DNA of 64,000 bases from JAFGIG01 sp964397545 (GCA_964397545.1 CAYNIW010000005.1:1-64000); one strand, 5' to 3'; shown: positions 43,668 to 52,798, numbered from the stretch's first letter. The notes: generated by a model from the letters alone, not told the origin. Numbers and translations: made by a program.

Positions 43668-45001
43668 CTTCTCATTTCTATCTCGTCGAGGAAATGCTCC
43701 TGTGTGAAATCGAATATAAATTGGAAAATCTCTTCGAGGTCTATGAGGTTATACTCCGGAACTGCAAACCATTTGGGGTTTTCGAAAGGGAGGCCAGCGG
43801 CTTTCTGTCCTACCGGCGAAATCACCGCGCAGGGTATCTGCGCCCTGTAGCTGTTAAATCTCCTCGCTATTTCAATTCCGTCGTTTCTTGCTTCCTCGTC
43901 CGTCGGATCCACGAATACCACGAGGGCATTTGCCTGTTCGAGAAAAACCTGCCAGAGCAAGTTGAATTTTCTTTTCCCGCTGCTGACAACTATGTCTATT
44001 GAAAAATCCTTCATCACGTCGAGTTTGGCAAAACTCGATATTGCACTGTCTTTCTTTGAGACACGAATTTCCCTGCCGATATATTTGAGTATGCTCGATA
44101 TGAAAAAGTCGAGCATTTCTTTTCTATTGTCCTTCCAGATGTCTATAACAAGAATCTCGAAAATTCTTTTTTCACCGAGAGCAATTTTTTTCGACAGGTC
44201 CTCCATTTTTTTCAGAACTTTTGATTCTGCGGATGTCTCGACCTGTAAAAGTGCCTGCGTGAGCTCTTTTACGGCGGTGTTGTCTCTCGCCTCCTCATCC
44301 ATCAGTCTGATGCCTTCCAGAAGCAGATGAGAGAGGTTTTCCCTGACAGTGACCTCCGGAGGAGTTATGTCGGGGGTATAGACAAAGATACCGTCCTGCC
44401 AGCTGATTATGTGATATATCGCGTTACTGCCTCTTAGCCTCCCCGACTCTGAGTGGACTATAACTCCCTTGTCGAAAAAGACTACGGCATTTTTTTCCGT
44501 GCTCTTTATTTCGAGAGATCCAGTCTTGGCACCCATTTCCATGAATTGGAGAAGGTCCACGACCGGAAAACTCGCAACCGATCCTCCGAAACCTTTAATA
44601 TTGTTCAGAACAAATTCGTCGTCGTATCTCTGATTAAGGAGATTCTCGGCGACTGCGAGCAATTCTTCGCTGTTCACCGGTTTTGAAAGGCAGGCGTCGG
44701 CTCCGGCACGGTATCCCTGGATTCTTTCGGCCGGATCCGTTGTCGCGGTCAAAAGAATGACGGGGATGCTTTTTTTTCTGTGGTCGTCCCTGAGTCTTTT
44801 GCAAATATTTATACCGCCGACTCCGGGCATCTGATCGTCAAGAACCGCAATGTGAAAATCTTCATCGAGCAGTCTTTCCAGAGTATCGGATCCATTTTCT
44901 TCCCTGACAATATCATATTTTTTGCCGCTGAAAACGTCCCCCATTACTTTCATCATGTGAGGATCATCTTCGGCAAGCATTATTCTTATCTTGCCGTTCA
45001 T
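43664..45001 (-). CDS. Response regulator: REC + DUF4388 + GTPase-like tail
   Basis: 445 aa from ATG 45001; a second ATG lies 6 nt upstream. REC is at about 5-125 with the phospho-acceptor Asp in VLDDQMPG and Lys in LSKP. DUF4388 (PATAN) is at about 140-260 (FPVVDLLQFMEMGAKTGSLE). The last 160 residues (about 283-440) have the alternation of a Ras/MglA-like domain (LLWQVFLEQANALVVFVDPTDEE) but no P-loop and no NKxD. A degenerate GTPase is my inference. A cytoplasmic switch protein is likely. It is first in the 14-kb minus-strand run and its start fits a leaderless mRNA. Confidence 0.82.
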   Translation of the reverse strand: MNGKIRIMLAEDDPHMMKVMGDVFSGKKYDIVREENGSDTLERLLDEDFHIAVLDDQMPGVGGINICKRLRDDHRKKSIPVILLTATTDPAERIQGYRAGADACLSKPVNSEELLAVAENLLNQRYDDEFVLNNIKGFGGSVASFPVVDLLQFMEMGAKTGSLEIKSTEKNAVVFFDKGVIVHSESGRLRGSNAIYHIISWQDGIFVYTPDITPPEVTVRENLSHLLLEGIRLMDEEARDNTAVKELTQALLQVETSAESKVLKKMEDLSKKIALGEKRIFEILVIDIWKDNRKEMLDFFISSILKYIGREIRVSKKDSAISSFAKLDVMKDFSIDIVVSSGKRKFNLLWQVFLEQANALVVFVDPTDEEARNDGIEIARRFNSYRAQIPCAVISPVGQKAAGLPFENPKWFAVPEYNLIDLEEIFQFIFDFTQEHFLDEIEMRR

Positions 45002-45007
45002 AATCAT

Positions 45008-45036
45008 TATCTAACATAAAAACACAAAATAATCAA
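45008..45036 (-). promoter_or_regulatory. Promoter giving a leaderless mRNA for the regulator
   Basis: TTGATT (45036-45031), 17-nt spacer, TAGATA (45013-45008), then 6 nt and the ATG at 45001. No Shine-Dalgarno is present. Confidence 0.5.
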
Positions 45037-45087
45037 TTTAGTTTATGCTCGTTCGCCAATGCAGATGAGGTTCGGAATAACCCGCTT

Positions 45088-45978
45088 TCAGAGTATTTTC
45101 TTTCTGTCAGAAACGAATTCCAGAATGATGTTTCTTATCTCTCTGTCAGTTCTGGCGTCTATGAAATATATGCCGTTAGAACTGCACTCTTCATATATTT
45201 TTTTCTCAAGATAGGACATCTTTTCGTCGAATTTCTTTTTTGTCCCGGAAAATTCAGCGAATATTCTCCTCTGTTTTTCCGGATCGAATAGAGTTGAATC
45301 GTTTTTGAAACCGTATCTCACTTCTTTGGGATCCCTCACCCAGAAAAGCACGACTTCATTTTTTCTGTATCGCAAACCCTTCAAAGGCTTTATGAATTCC
45401 GGACCTTCTCCGAGAAGATCGGAAACTATTATTATCATACTTCTTTTTTTTACCCTTTCGCCAAGGTCGTAGAGAATTTTTTCTATATCGGTTGGACCGC
45501 TGAATTGGGTTTTCTCTATCAAACTTATAACCCGCCTTACGTGAAGGGATGTGCCGCGCGGAGGCACTATTTTGTCAATGTTTTCCCCGAAAGATAAAAA
45601 TCCAACCATGTCTCTCTGCCTCGCCAGAAGATATACGAGGGAAGCGCACAAAATTTTCGCGTAAAAGGATTTTTTTATACTCCCGCTTCCATAGTCCATG
45701 GAAGCAGATGAATCGAGGACCACATAAGCCTGCAGATTCGTCCTGTCTTCGAATTCCTTGAGGACAATTTTGTCTCTTCTGCTGGTCGCCTTCCAGTCTA
45801 TCCTTTTGGTTTCGTCGCCGGGATAGTATTTTCTGTGCTGAGAAAATTCTACGGAAAAACCTTTGTAAACGCTTCTGTGAAAACCGCTGAAAAGGCCTTC
45901 GACAACTATTTTCGCAATGATGTTGAGAGAGGAAGATTTAAGAAGATCGTAAGGTATCTCAGCTCCGGGTTTATTCAC
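45088..45978 (-). CDS. DUF58 (VWA-like) protein
   Basis: 296 aa. The motif YYPGDETKRIDWKATSR near residue 50 is diagnostic of DUF58, and YVVLDSSASMD near 88 resembles a MIDAS DxSxS. Family members usually sit beside a MoxR AAA+ ATPase; none is present here, though the gene is separated only by 86 nt from the regulator gene downstream. Start is GTG with AGAGG 7 nt upstream. Cytoplasmic; no membrane helix. Function unknown. Confidence 0.9.
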   Translation of the reverse strand: MNKPGAEIPYDLLKSSSLNIIAKIVVEGLFSGFHRSVYKGFSVEFSQHRKYYPGDETKRIDWKATSRRDKIVLKEFEDRTNLQAYVVLDSSASMDYGSGSIKKSFYAKILCASLVYLLARQRDMVGFLSFGENIDKIVPPRGTSLHVRRVISLIEKTQFSGPTDIEKILYDLGERVKKRSMIIIVSDLLGEGPEFIKPLKGLRYRKNEVVLFWVRDPKEVRYGFKNDSTLFDPEKQRRIFAEFSGTKKKFDEKMSYLEKKIYEECSSNGIYFIDARTDREIRNIILEFVSDRKKIL

Positions 45979-46025
45979 AAAAAAGCCTCTTTAATTTTGT
46001 TTTCCGAAAAGATTAATATCACTAA

Positions 46026-46053
46026 TTGAAATTACAGCTCATTATGATATTAT
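46026..46053 (+). promoter_or_regulatory. Promoter giving a leaderless mRNA for the ABC exporter
   Basis: TTGAAA (46026-46031), 16-nt spacer, TATTAT (46048-46053), then exactly 6 nt to the ATG at 46060. No ribosome-binding site precedes that ATG. Confidence 0.6.
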
Positions 46054-46059
46054 TTTCTG

Positions 46060-46779
46060 ATGCTCGCAATTAGAGATTTGAAAAAATACTACGGCAAAGT
46101 CCGGGCTGTTGACGGAGTAAATATAGAAATCCCGGAGAAAAGCATTTTCGCTTTCATTGGCCCAAACGGCGCCGGCAAGACAACCACAATAAAAATACTC
46201 GCGACTCTACTTCTGCCCGATGCAGGCGAAGTTAAAATTGGCGGCATAGATCTGGTCAAAGAACCAAAAAAAATAAAAAAGCTGATAGGATACATCCCCG
46301 ACACCCCTTTTCTTTACGACAAACTCACGGGAAGGGAATTTCTTCAGTTCGTCTCCGAACTGTTTTACATTGACAGAAAGACATTCAAAAAACGCCTGTC
46401 CTATCTCGATGATTATCTCGCTTTCGGAGACTGGATAGACAATCTCGTCGAAAACTATTCTCATGGAATGAAACAGAGAGTAGCCATAGCGTCTTCTCTG
46501 ATCCACGATCCATATCTTCTTCTCATAGACGAACCGATGGTCGGTCTTGACCCGCTGTCTGCGAAAAGAGTGAAAGATCTTTTTAAGGATTTTGCCAGCG
46601 GCGGCAAAATTGTCTTTCTGTCAACCCACACGCTCTCTCTCGCTGAAGACATAGCTGACATGGTCGGAGTAATTAACCGGGGTAAATTAATACACAGGGG
46701 AAGCCCTGAAGAACTGACTTCCCGGAAAAGGGAGAATCTCGAAGAAATTTTCCTGAAGATGATAGCAGAGCAGGCATGA
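46060..46779 (+). CDS. ABC-2 type exporter ATPase
   Basis: 239 aa. Walker A GPNGAGKTT, Q-loop YIPDTPFLY, signature YSHGMKQR (a non-standard LSGGQ), Walker B LLLIDEPMVGLDP, H-loop STHTL. It pairs with the membrane protein encoded next through a 4-nt overlap. Substrate unknown. Confidence 0.92.
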   Translation: MLAIRDLKKYYGKVRAVDGVNIEIPEKSIFAFIGPNGAGKTTTIKILATLLLPDAGEVKIGGIDLVKEPKKIKKLIGYIPDTPFLYDKLTGREFLQFVSELFYIDRKTFKKRLSYLDDYLAFGDWIDNLVENYSHGMKQRVAIASSLIHDPYLLLIDEPMVGLDPLSAKRVKDLFKDFASGGKIVFLSTHTLSLAEDIADMVGVINRGKLIHRGSPEELTSRKRENLEEIFLKMIAEQA

Positions 46780-48434
46780 GGTCGCTTCTGCGGTTGAAAC
46801 TGATGGTTCTTAAAAGGGAACTGCTGAGTTTTTCCGCCCAAAACCTTGTAAAATCAGTTTCATTCATCACGGTTATAACCCTTTTTTATACAGGAATATA
46901 CGCCATACTGAAGAGGATTTTCGGTTTTCTCTACATAGAAGAATACATAGGCCCTGTGATCATAACAAGACTCATAGCCATGACTTTTTCGTCTTTCTTC
47001 TTTTTTCTTATTATCAGCAACATTATTACATCCATCCCTACTTTTTTCAGGAATCCCGAGGTTGATTATCTATTTTCCCTTCCCCTCGACGCTAAAAAAA
47101 TATTCGCGTCGCGGCTCATTGAAAACATCGTTTACGCTTCATGGGCAAGCGTAATAGTCAACATACCTGTCATAAACGCATACGGTTCAATTTACATGGG
47201 TTCATTCAAATACTACGCAGTTTCAGTTCTCTCTCTTTTTTTGTTTCTGCTGACGACGGCATCAGCGGGAATATTCATAATTTTTATGATATTTCCGGCG
47301 TTTCTGAGTTTTTCAAGGCTTAAAATCGCTTTTACGGCGATAGCCATAGTCTCTTTACTCATTGTATTTTATCTTTCCATGAAATTTAACATCCTCTTCA
47401 GGGTTCCTGATATCACCACGATGCAGGGCGTTCTTGACTATATAAACTCAATTGAACTTCCGGCTTTCAGATATCTTCCCTCCGAGTTTTTCGCCCAAAC
47501 AATGAAAGACTCGGTTAAACCGGGTTTTGCCTGGCTCAGACCGCTAGGCGCCATGGCATCATATTGTCTGGCTGGATTCGCTCTTCTGGGAGTTTCTTCC
47601 CTCAGGTATCAGAAGCTTTTTTTGACGATTCCGGCAGTTTCAGGAAGCACATCAAAAAAAACGAAGGGGTTCCCCGCAGTAAAAGGCAGAATTTTCAGGT
47701 CGGCGAGAATACTCGCTTATAAAGACCTGCTCGTATTTTTTCGGGAACCGACACAGTGGGGTCAGAGCCTTATTCTCGTCCTTTTGCTAATCATATACAT
47801 TTTAGGCATCATAAACTCGTCTTTCAACGTCAGGCTTCCTGTGTTTATGACTTTTATCTCCTTCGCCAACATCGCTTTTGTTTCTTACCTTATGGTCACA
47901 ATCTCCGTGCGTTTTACCTATCCGGCCATAAGCCTGGAAGGAAATTCTTTCTGGCTTATGAGAACATACACTGACCTGAGGACTTTTTTGGCGATAAAAT
48001 ATTTCATCGGCTTAATCCCAATTCTCCTGACGGGAATTATGCTCGTATCCCTTGGCAATTATTTTCTCAAGACGGGAAAGTTAATCGCCTTAATCGGTAT
48101 AATCAACATCTTTCTGTTTTCATGGGCAATAACAGGCATTAATATCGGCATAGGCGGCATGGTTCCGAATTTCAAAGAGAAAAACCCTTCAAGACTCTCC
48201 GCGGGAGCAGGAGGGATAATAGCCGCGGTTGTCAGTCTTTTCTATCTGATCTTCTCTCTGATTGTAATGAACCAATGGGCTTTTGATTATTTCAAAACGA
48301 CTTTTTTCTTCGGAGGAAAGGTGAATTACCTTCTTTTGGCAGTTTGCCAGTCGGTTGTCATTTTGTTAACAGCAGTTTTCGCGATAACCTTCCCTCTTTT
48401 GGCGCTCAGGTCGCTCAAAAAAATCAATCTCTGA
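46776..48434 (+). CDS. ABC-2 type exporter membrane subunit
   Basis: 552 aa with about twelve hydrophobic segments over the whole length, which suggests a fused or duplicated six-helix unit. An N-terminal amphipathic region precedes the first helix. It resembles the large permeases annotated as putative ABC exporters. The start overlaps the ATPase stop (ATGA). Substrate cannot be told. Confidence 0.82.
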   Translation: MRSLLRLKLMVLKRELLSFSAQNLVKSVSFITVITLFYTGIYAILKRIFGFLYIEEYIGPVIITRLIAMTFSSFFFFLIISNIITSIPTFFRNPEVDYLFSLPLDAKKIFASRLIENIVYASWASVIVNIPVINAYGSIYMGSFKYYAVSVLSLFLFLLTTASAGIFIIFMIFPAFLSFSRLKIAFTAIAIVSLLIVFYLSMKFNILFRVPDITTMQGVLDYINSIELPAFRYLPSEFFAQTMKDSVKPGFAWLRPLGAMASYCLAGFALLGVSSLRYQKLFLTIPAVSGSTSKKTKGFPAVKGRIFRSARILAYKDLLVFFREPTQWGQSLILVLLLIIYILGIINSSFNVRLPVFMTFISFANIAFVSYLMVTISVRFTYPAISLEGNSFWLMRTYTDLRTFLAIKYFIGLIPILLTGIMLVSLGNYFLKTGKLIALIGIINIFLFSWAITGINIGIGGMVPNFKEKNPSRLSAGAGGIIAAVVSLFYLIFSLIVMNQWAFDYFKTTFFFGGKVNYLLLAVCQSVVILLTAVFAITFPLLALRSLKKINL

Positions 48435-48444
48435 ATTTTTCAAA

Positions 48445-49080
48445 ATGAATAAATACGTTCCAAAATCTCCTTCAGAAGCCCGGATCACAGAGAAAAAGAG
48501 CCGCTTTATTGCATATATCGCGCGATCCCGGGACGAACAAGAGGCAAAAAAAATAATCTCCGATCGCCGGAAAACAGTTAAAAACGCCAATCATCATCCC
48601 TACGCTTTTATCCTAAACGGGCTTAAAAAATACTCTGACGACGGAGAGCCGGCAGGAACTTCCGGAAAGCCGATTTTAACGCGGATGGAAAGAGCGGAAC
48701 TCTCTGAAACGGTGATAATCGTCAGCAGAATTTTCGGAGGGATAAAACTCGGAGCCGCTGGCCTCACCAGAGCTTACGTCAAGGCGGCGTTCTCGGCAAT
48801 AGAGGCGGCCAGACTGCAAAAGCTCGTGAAGGTCGCAGATTTTGAATTAAATTGCAGTTATAAGGATTTAGAAGAGTTCAAAGGTCTGACAGGTTCAGTT
48901 AAACTTTATTTCACGAAAGAACTTTTCACGGAGAATGTCCTGATTTCTTTTTCGGTTCTCGAATCAGACGAAAAAATACTGGCTGAACTGCTCAAAAGAG
49001 TTAAAAGAACACTGCCCCTGCCTATAAAAAAAGGCGAAAGATCCGTTTTAATAGATTTTCTACCTGAAAAATCCGGCTAA
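48445..49080 (+). CDS. YigZ/IMPACT family protein
   Basis: 211 aa. The UPF0029 signature DGEPAGTSGKPIL near residue 72 and VSRIFGGIKLGAAGLTRAY are clear. A C-terminal ferredoxin-like domain (DUF1949) completes the family layout. The IMPACT family is tied to translation regulation; the bacterial role is not settled. No ribosome site is visible, 10 nt after the exporter gene. The 3' end overlaps the convergent thioesterase gene by 21 nt. Confidence 0.93.
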   Translation: MNKYVPKSPSEARITEKKSRFIAYIARSRDEQEAKKIISDRRKTVKNANHHPYAFILNGLKKYSDDGEPAGTSGKPILTRMERAELSETVIIVSRIFGGIKLGAAGLTRAYVKAAFSAIEAARLQKLVKVADFELNCSYKDLEEFKGLTGSVKLYFTKELFTENVLISFSVLESDEKILAELLKRVKRTLPLPIKKGERSVLIDFLPEKSG

Positions 49081-49542
49081 CGGGCCTTTGTCCACGTCCA
49101 TTTGAGCCATCTGGGAGAATCTTTTTCTGTCTGGCATATAGTAAATTCCTTTGGCGCTGCAAAAGACTTTTCTGTCTTTGTCTTCTATTTGAGATTCACA
49201 TGTGACGGTTCTGCGCTTTACTTCAATCACTCTGGCTGTCGCTTTCAAATCCGCTCCGAGAGGCAGAGGATGTTTGTATTTCAATTCCATTGACAGAGTT
49301 ACAGCCATGATCTTTGTCTTCTCGAAAGAAGCCCAGAACATAACTTCGTCGAGAATGGTGCCGGCTATGCCTCCGTGAAGCATCCCCGGAAAACCTTCAT
49401 GCTTTATATCCGTCTTAAAGAAAGCGAAAACATTATCCCCTTCTCTGAAAAACTCAAGATGAAGACCATGGGAGTTGTGAGGTGAACAGGCAAAGCAATT
49501 GTAACTGCCGAGAAGTTCAAATGGATTCTTTACTTTTTCCAT
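49060..49542 (-). CDS. PaaI-like hotdog thioesterase
   Basis: 160 aa. The hotdog-fold segment MLHGGIAGTILDEVMFWA (near residue 55) is typical of 4HBT/PaaI acyl-CoA thioesterases. It has an N-terminal CFACSPHNSHGLHLEF motif (residues about 16-31), seen in a branch of the family. The exact acyl-CoA is unknown. It stands alone, convergent with the YigZ gene. Confidence 0.88.
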   Translation of the reverse strand: MEKVKNPFELLGSYNCFACSPHNSHGLHLEFFREGDNVFAFFKTDIKHEGFPGMLHGGIAGTILDEVMFWASFEKTKIMAVTLSMELKYKHPLPLGADLKATARVIEVKRRTVTCESQIEDKDRKVFCSAKGIYYMPDRKRFSQMAQMDVDKGPLAGFFR

Positions 49543-49562
49543 ACAAGATATGATAATAAACC

Positions 49563-50057
49563 GTGATTTTCAAAATGTCAAAAATTTCGACACTGCTGAT
49601 CTTTTTTATTGCCGGCTGTGTCTCTTATTCTTTTCACGGAGGCGCTTTTCCTCTGAAATCTCAGAGCATTTCAGTTCCTGTCGCTGAAAATACATCCGGG
49701 ATGTATGGCATTGAGCAGGAATTTACAGAATCTGTCAGAAGCGCTTTTATTAAGGATGCACGCCTGCAGTTGACTGATTCGAAAGATCCTGACTTGTCGC
49801 TTTATCTTAAGGTCTCTTCTTACTCAAATGAAGTTTTTTCTTATACCTCAGACGAAAAAATTGAGCAATATCAAGTTTCCATTGGGGTGAGCGTCACTTA
49901 CATCAACAATATGGAAAGCGACACTATCTGGAAGGACAAACTAATTATTGCAAACGGCATTTATTCAGCATATAATGGGTCAGAAGATGACGGAAAGAAG
50001 TCTGCTTATGAAGATTTTTCGAAAATCCTCATTTCTTTGATGACAGAAAACTGGTAA
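49563..50057 (+). CDS. LptE-like LPS-assembly lipoprotein
   Basis: 164 aa. Signal peptide with lipobox (IAGC), then CVSYSFHGGAFP, the usual start of mature LptE in FCB-type bacteria, and the segments SISVPVAENTS and VSVTYINN. LptE plugs LptD in the outer membrane and helps insert LPS. The start is GTG 49563 or ATG 49575. TTTACT (49529-49534), 17 nt, GATAAT (49552-49557) puts the transcript start at the GTG, and neither codon has a ribosome site. Confidence 0.82.
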   Translation: MIFKMSKISTLLIFFIAGCVSYSFHGGAFPLKSQSISVPVAENTSGMYGIEQEFTESVRSAFIKDARLQLTDSKDPDLSLYLKVSSYSNEVFSYTSDEKIEQYQVSIGVSVTYINNMESDTIWKDKLIIANGIYSAYNGSEDDGKKSAYEDFSKILISLMTENW

Positions 50058-50089
50058 ACTGTGCCCAACGTTTTGAAAAGGAGTCAAAA

Positions 50090-50383
50090 ATGAGAGACAC
50101 GACAAAAACAAAAATGGATCTTATAAATGAAGTCGCTGAATCTACTGGTTTTCCCAAGAAAGACACGAGTATTGTTGTCAACGCTTTCATCGACGCCCTC
50201 GTTGGAACTATAGCAAGACACGAAAGAGTTGAAATTAGAGGTTTCGGCGTTTTCAAGGTCAAAAGCAGAAAAGGAAGAAGCGCCATAAATCCGAGGACAA
50301 AACAGATGATGAACATTCCGGATCACTTGGCCCCAACTTTCAAACCGGCGAGATTTATAAAAGAATCAGTTAAAAAAAATTGA
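50090..50383 (+). CDS. HU/IHF-family DNA-binding protein
   Basis: 97 aa. The dimerisation helices are followed by IRGFGVFKVKSRKGRSAINPRT, the DNA-binding arm signature, and a C-terminal helix (FKPARFIKESV). Basic nucleoid protein; cannot be assigned to HU or IHF from sequence alone. IHF-type bending would be needed at the sigma-54 promoters in the window. AAAGGAG precedes the ATG. Confidence 0.95.
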   Translation: MRDTTKTKMDLINEVAESTGFPKKDTSIVVNAFIDALVGTIARHERVEIRGFGVFKVKSRKGRSAINPRTKQMMNIPDHLAPTFKPARFIKESVKKN

Positions 50384-50394
50384 TAGGAGGAACT

Positions 50395-50490
50395 TTGCCC
50401 TGCGGTAGAAAAAGAAAATTACAGAAAATTCGCACACATAAACTGAAAAAAAAACGCAGACTCAACAGACATAAAAAGAAAATCAGATAA
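50395..50490 (+). CDS. 31-residue AURKAIP1/COX24-type basic protein
   Basis: Too short for usual ORF cut-offs. TTG start with GGAGG 4 nt upstream (50386-50390), then 31 codons ending TAA. The peptide starts MPCGRKRKLQKIRTHK and is more than half Lys/Arg/His; the pattern (RKRxKxxTHKxKKxxRxNRHKKK) matches the AURKAIP1/COX24 mini-proteins annotated in Bacteroidota and relatives, which relate to mitochondrial ribosomal protein mS38. A small-subunit ribosomal role is therefore likely. It lies between the HU-like gene and tRNA-Arg. Confidence 0.82.
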   Translation: MPCGRKRKLQKIRTHKLKKKRRLNRHKKKIR

Positions 50491-50519
50491 CTAAAAAGAG
50501 ATTTTCCACAATCGCACAC

Positions 50520-50593
50520 GTGCCCGTGGCTCAATCGGATAGAGCAGCGGATTCCGGATCCGCAGGTTGAAGGTTCGAGTCCTTTCGGGCACG
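50520..50593 (+). tRNA. tRNA-Arg (CCG)
   Basis: Full cloverleaf: acceptor GTGCCCG (50520-50526) with CGGGCAC (50586-50592), D stem GCTC/GAGC, anticodon stem GCGGA/TCCGC with loop TTCCGGA (anticodon CCG, reads CGG), T stem GAAGG/CCTTT with loop TTCGAGT, discriminator G at 50593. CCA is not encoded. The ArnD-like start follows 7 nt later. Confidence 0.97.
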
Positions 50594-50600
50594 GATAAAT

Positions 50601-51431
50601 ATGCTTGAAAAGATATGCGGTCTCAGGATTGATATTGACACAAAAACAGGTCTGAATCACGGCGTTCCGGAAATACTGAAAATACTCTCCCGTTATAAAG
50701 TCAAGGCTTCATTTTTCTTCTCCACAGGACCTGATGATTTCATGCTTTCTTTTTCAAGACTTTTCATTGAAAAAAATTTTGCTAAAAAAATCATCAGAGG
50801 CAGTGATTCATATTTGAACCTGCTTAATAACAGCCCGTCAAAATCACTTAAAGATACAGCCGCCCGTGTCCTCTCAGAAGGGCATGAAGCCGGGCTTCAC
50901 GGTTTTTCACATTTCAGGTGGGTGTCCTCTTTCAGACCGGGAAAAGAAAAGTTTTTTTTTCAAAAACTTATCAAAGGTTTGGAAGAGTTCTCCTATTCGA
51001 CCGGTTTAATCCCTTCTTTCACGGGAGCTCCCGGTTGGAAAGTCTCTTCTGATTTTCTCAAACTTCAGGATTCTATCGGTTTCGACTACGCCAGTGACGT
51101 CAGATCCGCCTCCCCCTTTTACCCGCTAACTGAAAAAAACGAGAAACTAAAAACAATCCAGATACCGGTGAGTCTTCCGACGCTCGATGAACTGATTTTA
51201 TCCGGAGATTCTTTTGATTATGTTCTGAAAGGAGGCGGAGTTTACTGCGCACACGCTGAACTGGAAGGCATAAAATACGCTTATTTCCTCGAAAAGCTGA
51301 TCTCTGAAAACAAAAAAGCGGGAAACTCATTTGCCCCGCTGAGTTATATTAAAAAGAAAAGTTCCCCTGCCTGCAGAAAAATATTTCTTTCGTATATCAG
51401 AGGCAGGACAAACCCGGTCGCTGTCGCGTGA
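50601..51431 (+). CDS. ArnD-like polysaccharide deacetylase
   Basis: 276 aa, NodB homology fold. GLRIDIDTKTGLNHGVPEIL at the N-terminus and KASFFFSTGPD are the ArnD pattern; HGFSHF holds the metal-binding His pair and SFTGAPGWK follows. ArnD deformylates undecaprenyl-phosphate-Ara4FN for lipid A modification. No arnABCEFT genes are present, so it may act on another lipid-linked sugar. It lacks a signal peptide and overlaps the radical SAM gene by 4 nt. Confidence 0.85.
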   Translation: MLEKICGLRIDIDTKTGLNHGVPEILKILSRYKVKASFFFSTGPDDFMLSFSRLFIEKNFAKKIIRGSDSYLNLLNNSPSKSLKDTAARVLSEGHEAGLHGFSHFRWVSSFRPGKEKFFFQKLIKGLEEFSYSTGLIPSFTGAPGWKVSSDFLKLQDSIGFDYASDVRSASPFYPLTEKNEKLKTIQIPVSLPTLDELILSGDSFDYVLKGGGVYCAHAELEGIKYAYFLEKLISENKKAGNSFAPLSYIKKKSSPACRKIFLSYIRGRTNPVAVA

Positions 51432-52798
51432 AAAATAAAATTCTGCTTTTTTCACCGTCCCAAAAAAGCCTTTACGCGGGAAAGGTCCCTTATCCGCCGT
51501 TAGGTCTTCTCTATCTGTCTTCAGTCCTCAAAAAGGAAGGATTTAAAACAGAATTGATACAGGAAGATTTTCTCGGAAAAAGAGAACTCATCGAAAAGCT
51601 CACTCAAAATGAAGTTCTCGCGGTATTCGCAACTTGCACAACCCCTCTTTTCAAAAAAATCAGGCACATAGGCAGAATCCTCGCCAAGAATAACGGGCCT
51701 CCGATTATTTTAGGAGGCCCGCACGCTACTTCTTACGGGAAAGCGGCTCTCGCAGAAGGCGTTTTGGCAATCGTGAAAGGAGAAGGAGAATATTCCGCCG
51801 TGAAAACGGCTGTTCTTCTTTCGGCAAATCAAAGCATTGACGGCGTCGAAGGCGTGACAACAAGAAACAGAGAAAATCCCTGGCATGACCTTATTGAAGA
51901 TCTCGATTCTATCCCTTTCCCGGATTACGGCATCGTTCAGGACTGGAAGCTTTTCAATCCCCCCGAATCCAGACAGACGCCGGCTGTCCCAGTGTCTTTC
52001 AGCAGAGGCTGCACTGGCAACTGTATATTCTGTTCCACTCCATCCGTCTGGGGCAGAAAAGTCCGCAGAATGTCCCCCGAAAGAGCCATGAATTTAATCG
52101 AATTTATACACAAAGAGTTCAAGGCGAAAGAAATTCACATAACCGACGACGACTTCACAGGGGACAGAGAATGGGCTGAGTGTTTTTTATTCCTATTGAG
52201 AAAAAAAAGACTGCCCTTGAAGTTTTATTTCATGAACGGACTGAGACCTTCCAATATAGACGAAGATATGCTGGAACAGATGAAGCGGTCAAATTTCGTA
52301 AACGCGGGATTCGGTATAGAGACAGCATCGAATGAAATATACAAGAACATCGGCAAGGCAGTCGAAATGAAGAAATACGAAGATGCAGTCAGGCTTTGTG
52401 CCGAAAAAGGCTTTACTACCTGGATTTTCTATATTTTCGGTCTGCCGGGCGAGACGCGAGAGACAGTAGAAGAGAGTATCCGGGGAGCAGGAGACTCAAA
52501 AGCACACTTCGCCAAATTTTTCATACTCCAGCCGTATAAAGGCACGAGAATTCACGAAATCTATCTTAAAAAAGGATTTCTGTCGAAAGAGATTTCGGAA
52601 AAGAGCCTTTACGACGCGCCGGATCTTGATCTTCCGGGTTTGAGCAGAGACGAAATGAAGAAACTTCTGAGAAAAGCCTATCTGAAATTTTACTTAAATC
52701 CGTCGAAATTGCTGAATATAATCCGTAAAACTTTCCGTTTCAGTTACAATTCTTTTGTTTCCGATTTAAGATTCGTATTGAAAATGATGGGATCATAA
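51428..52798 (+). CDS. B12-binding radical SAM enzyme
   Basis: 456 aa. The N-terminal third (about 1-150) is a B12-binding-type Rossmann domain (YPPLGLLYLSSVLKKEGF, ILGGPHATS). The radical SAM domain follows with the cluster motif CTGNCIFC (CxxxCxxC) near 200 and FGIETASNEI near 295. Class B-type enzymes methylate unreactive carbons or rearrange lipids and antibiotics. The neighbours ArnD-like and DUF2723 suggest lipid or glycan modification, but the substrate is unknown. The btu genes in the window could supply its cofactor. Confidence 0.92.
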   Translation: MKNKILLFSPSQKSLYAGKVPYPPLGLLYLSSVLKKEGFKTELIQEDFLGKRELIEKLTQNEVLAVFATCTTPLFKKIRHIGRILAKNNGPPIILGGPHATSYGKAALAEGVLAIVKGEGEYSAVKTAVLLSANQSIDGVEGVTTRNRENPWHDLIEDLDSIPFPDYGIVQDWKLFNPPESRQTPAVPVSFSRGCTGNCIFCSTPSVWGRKVRRMSPERAMNLIEFIHKEFKAKEIHITDDDFTGDREWAECFLFLLRKKRLPLKFYFMNGLRPSNIDEDMLEQMKRSNFVNAGFGIETASNEIYKNIGKAVEMKKYEDAVRLCAEKGFTTWIFYIFGLPGETRETVEESIRGAGDSKAHFAKFFILQPYKGTRIHEIYLKKGFLSKEISEKSLYDAPDLDLPGLSRDEMKKLLRKAYLKFYLNPSKLLNIIRKTFRFSYNSFVSDLRFVLKMMGS

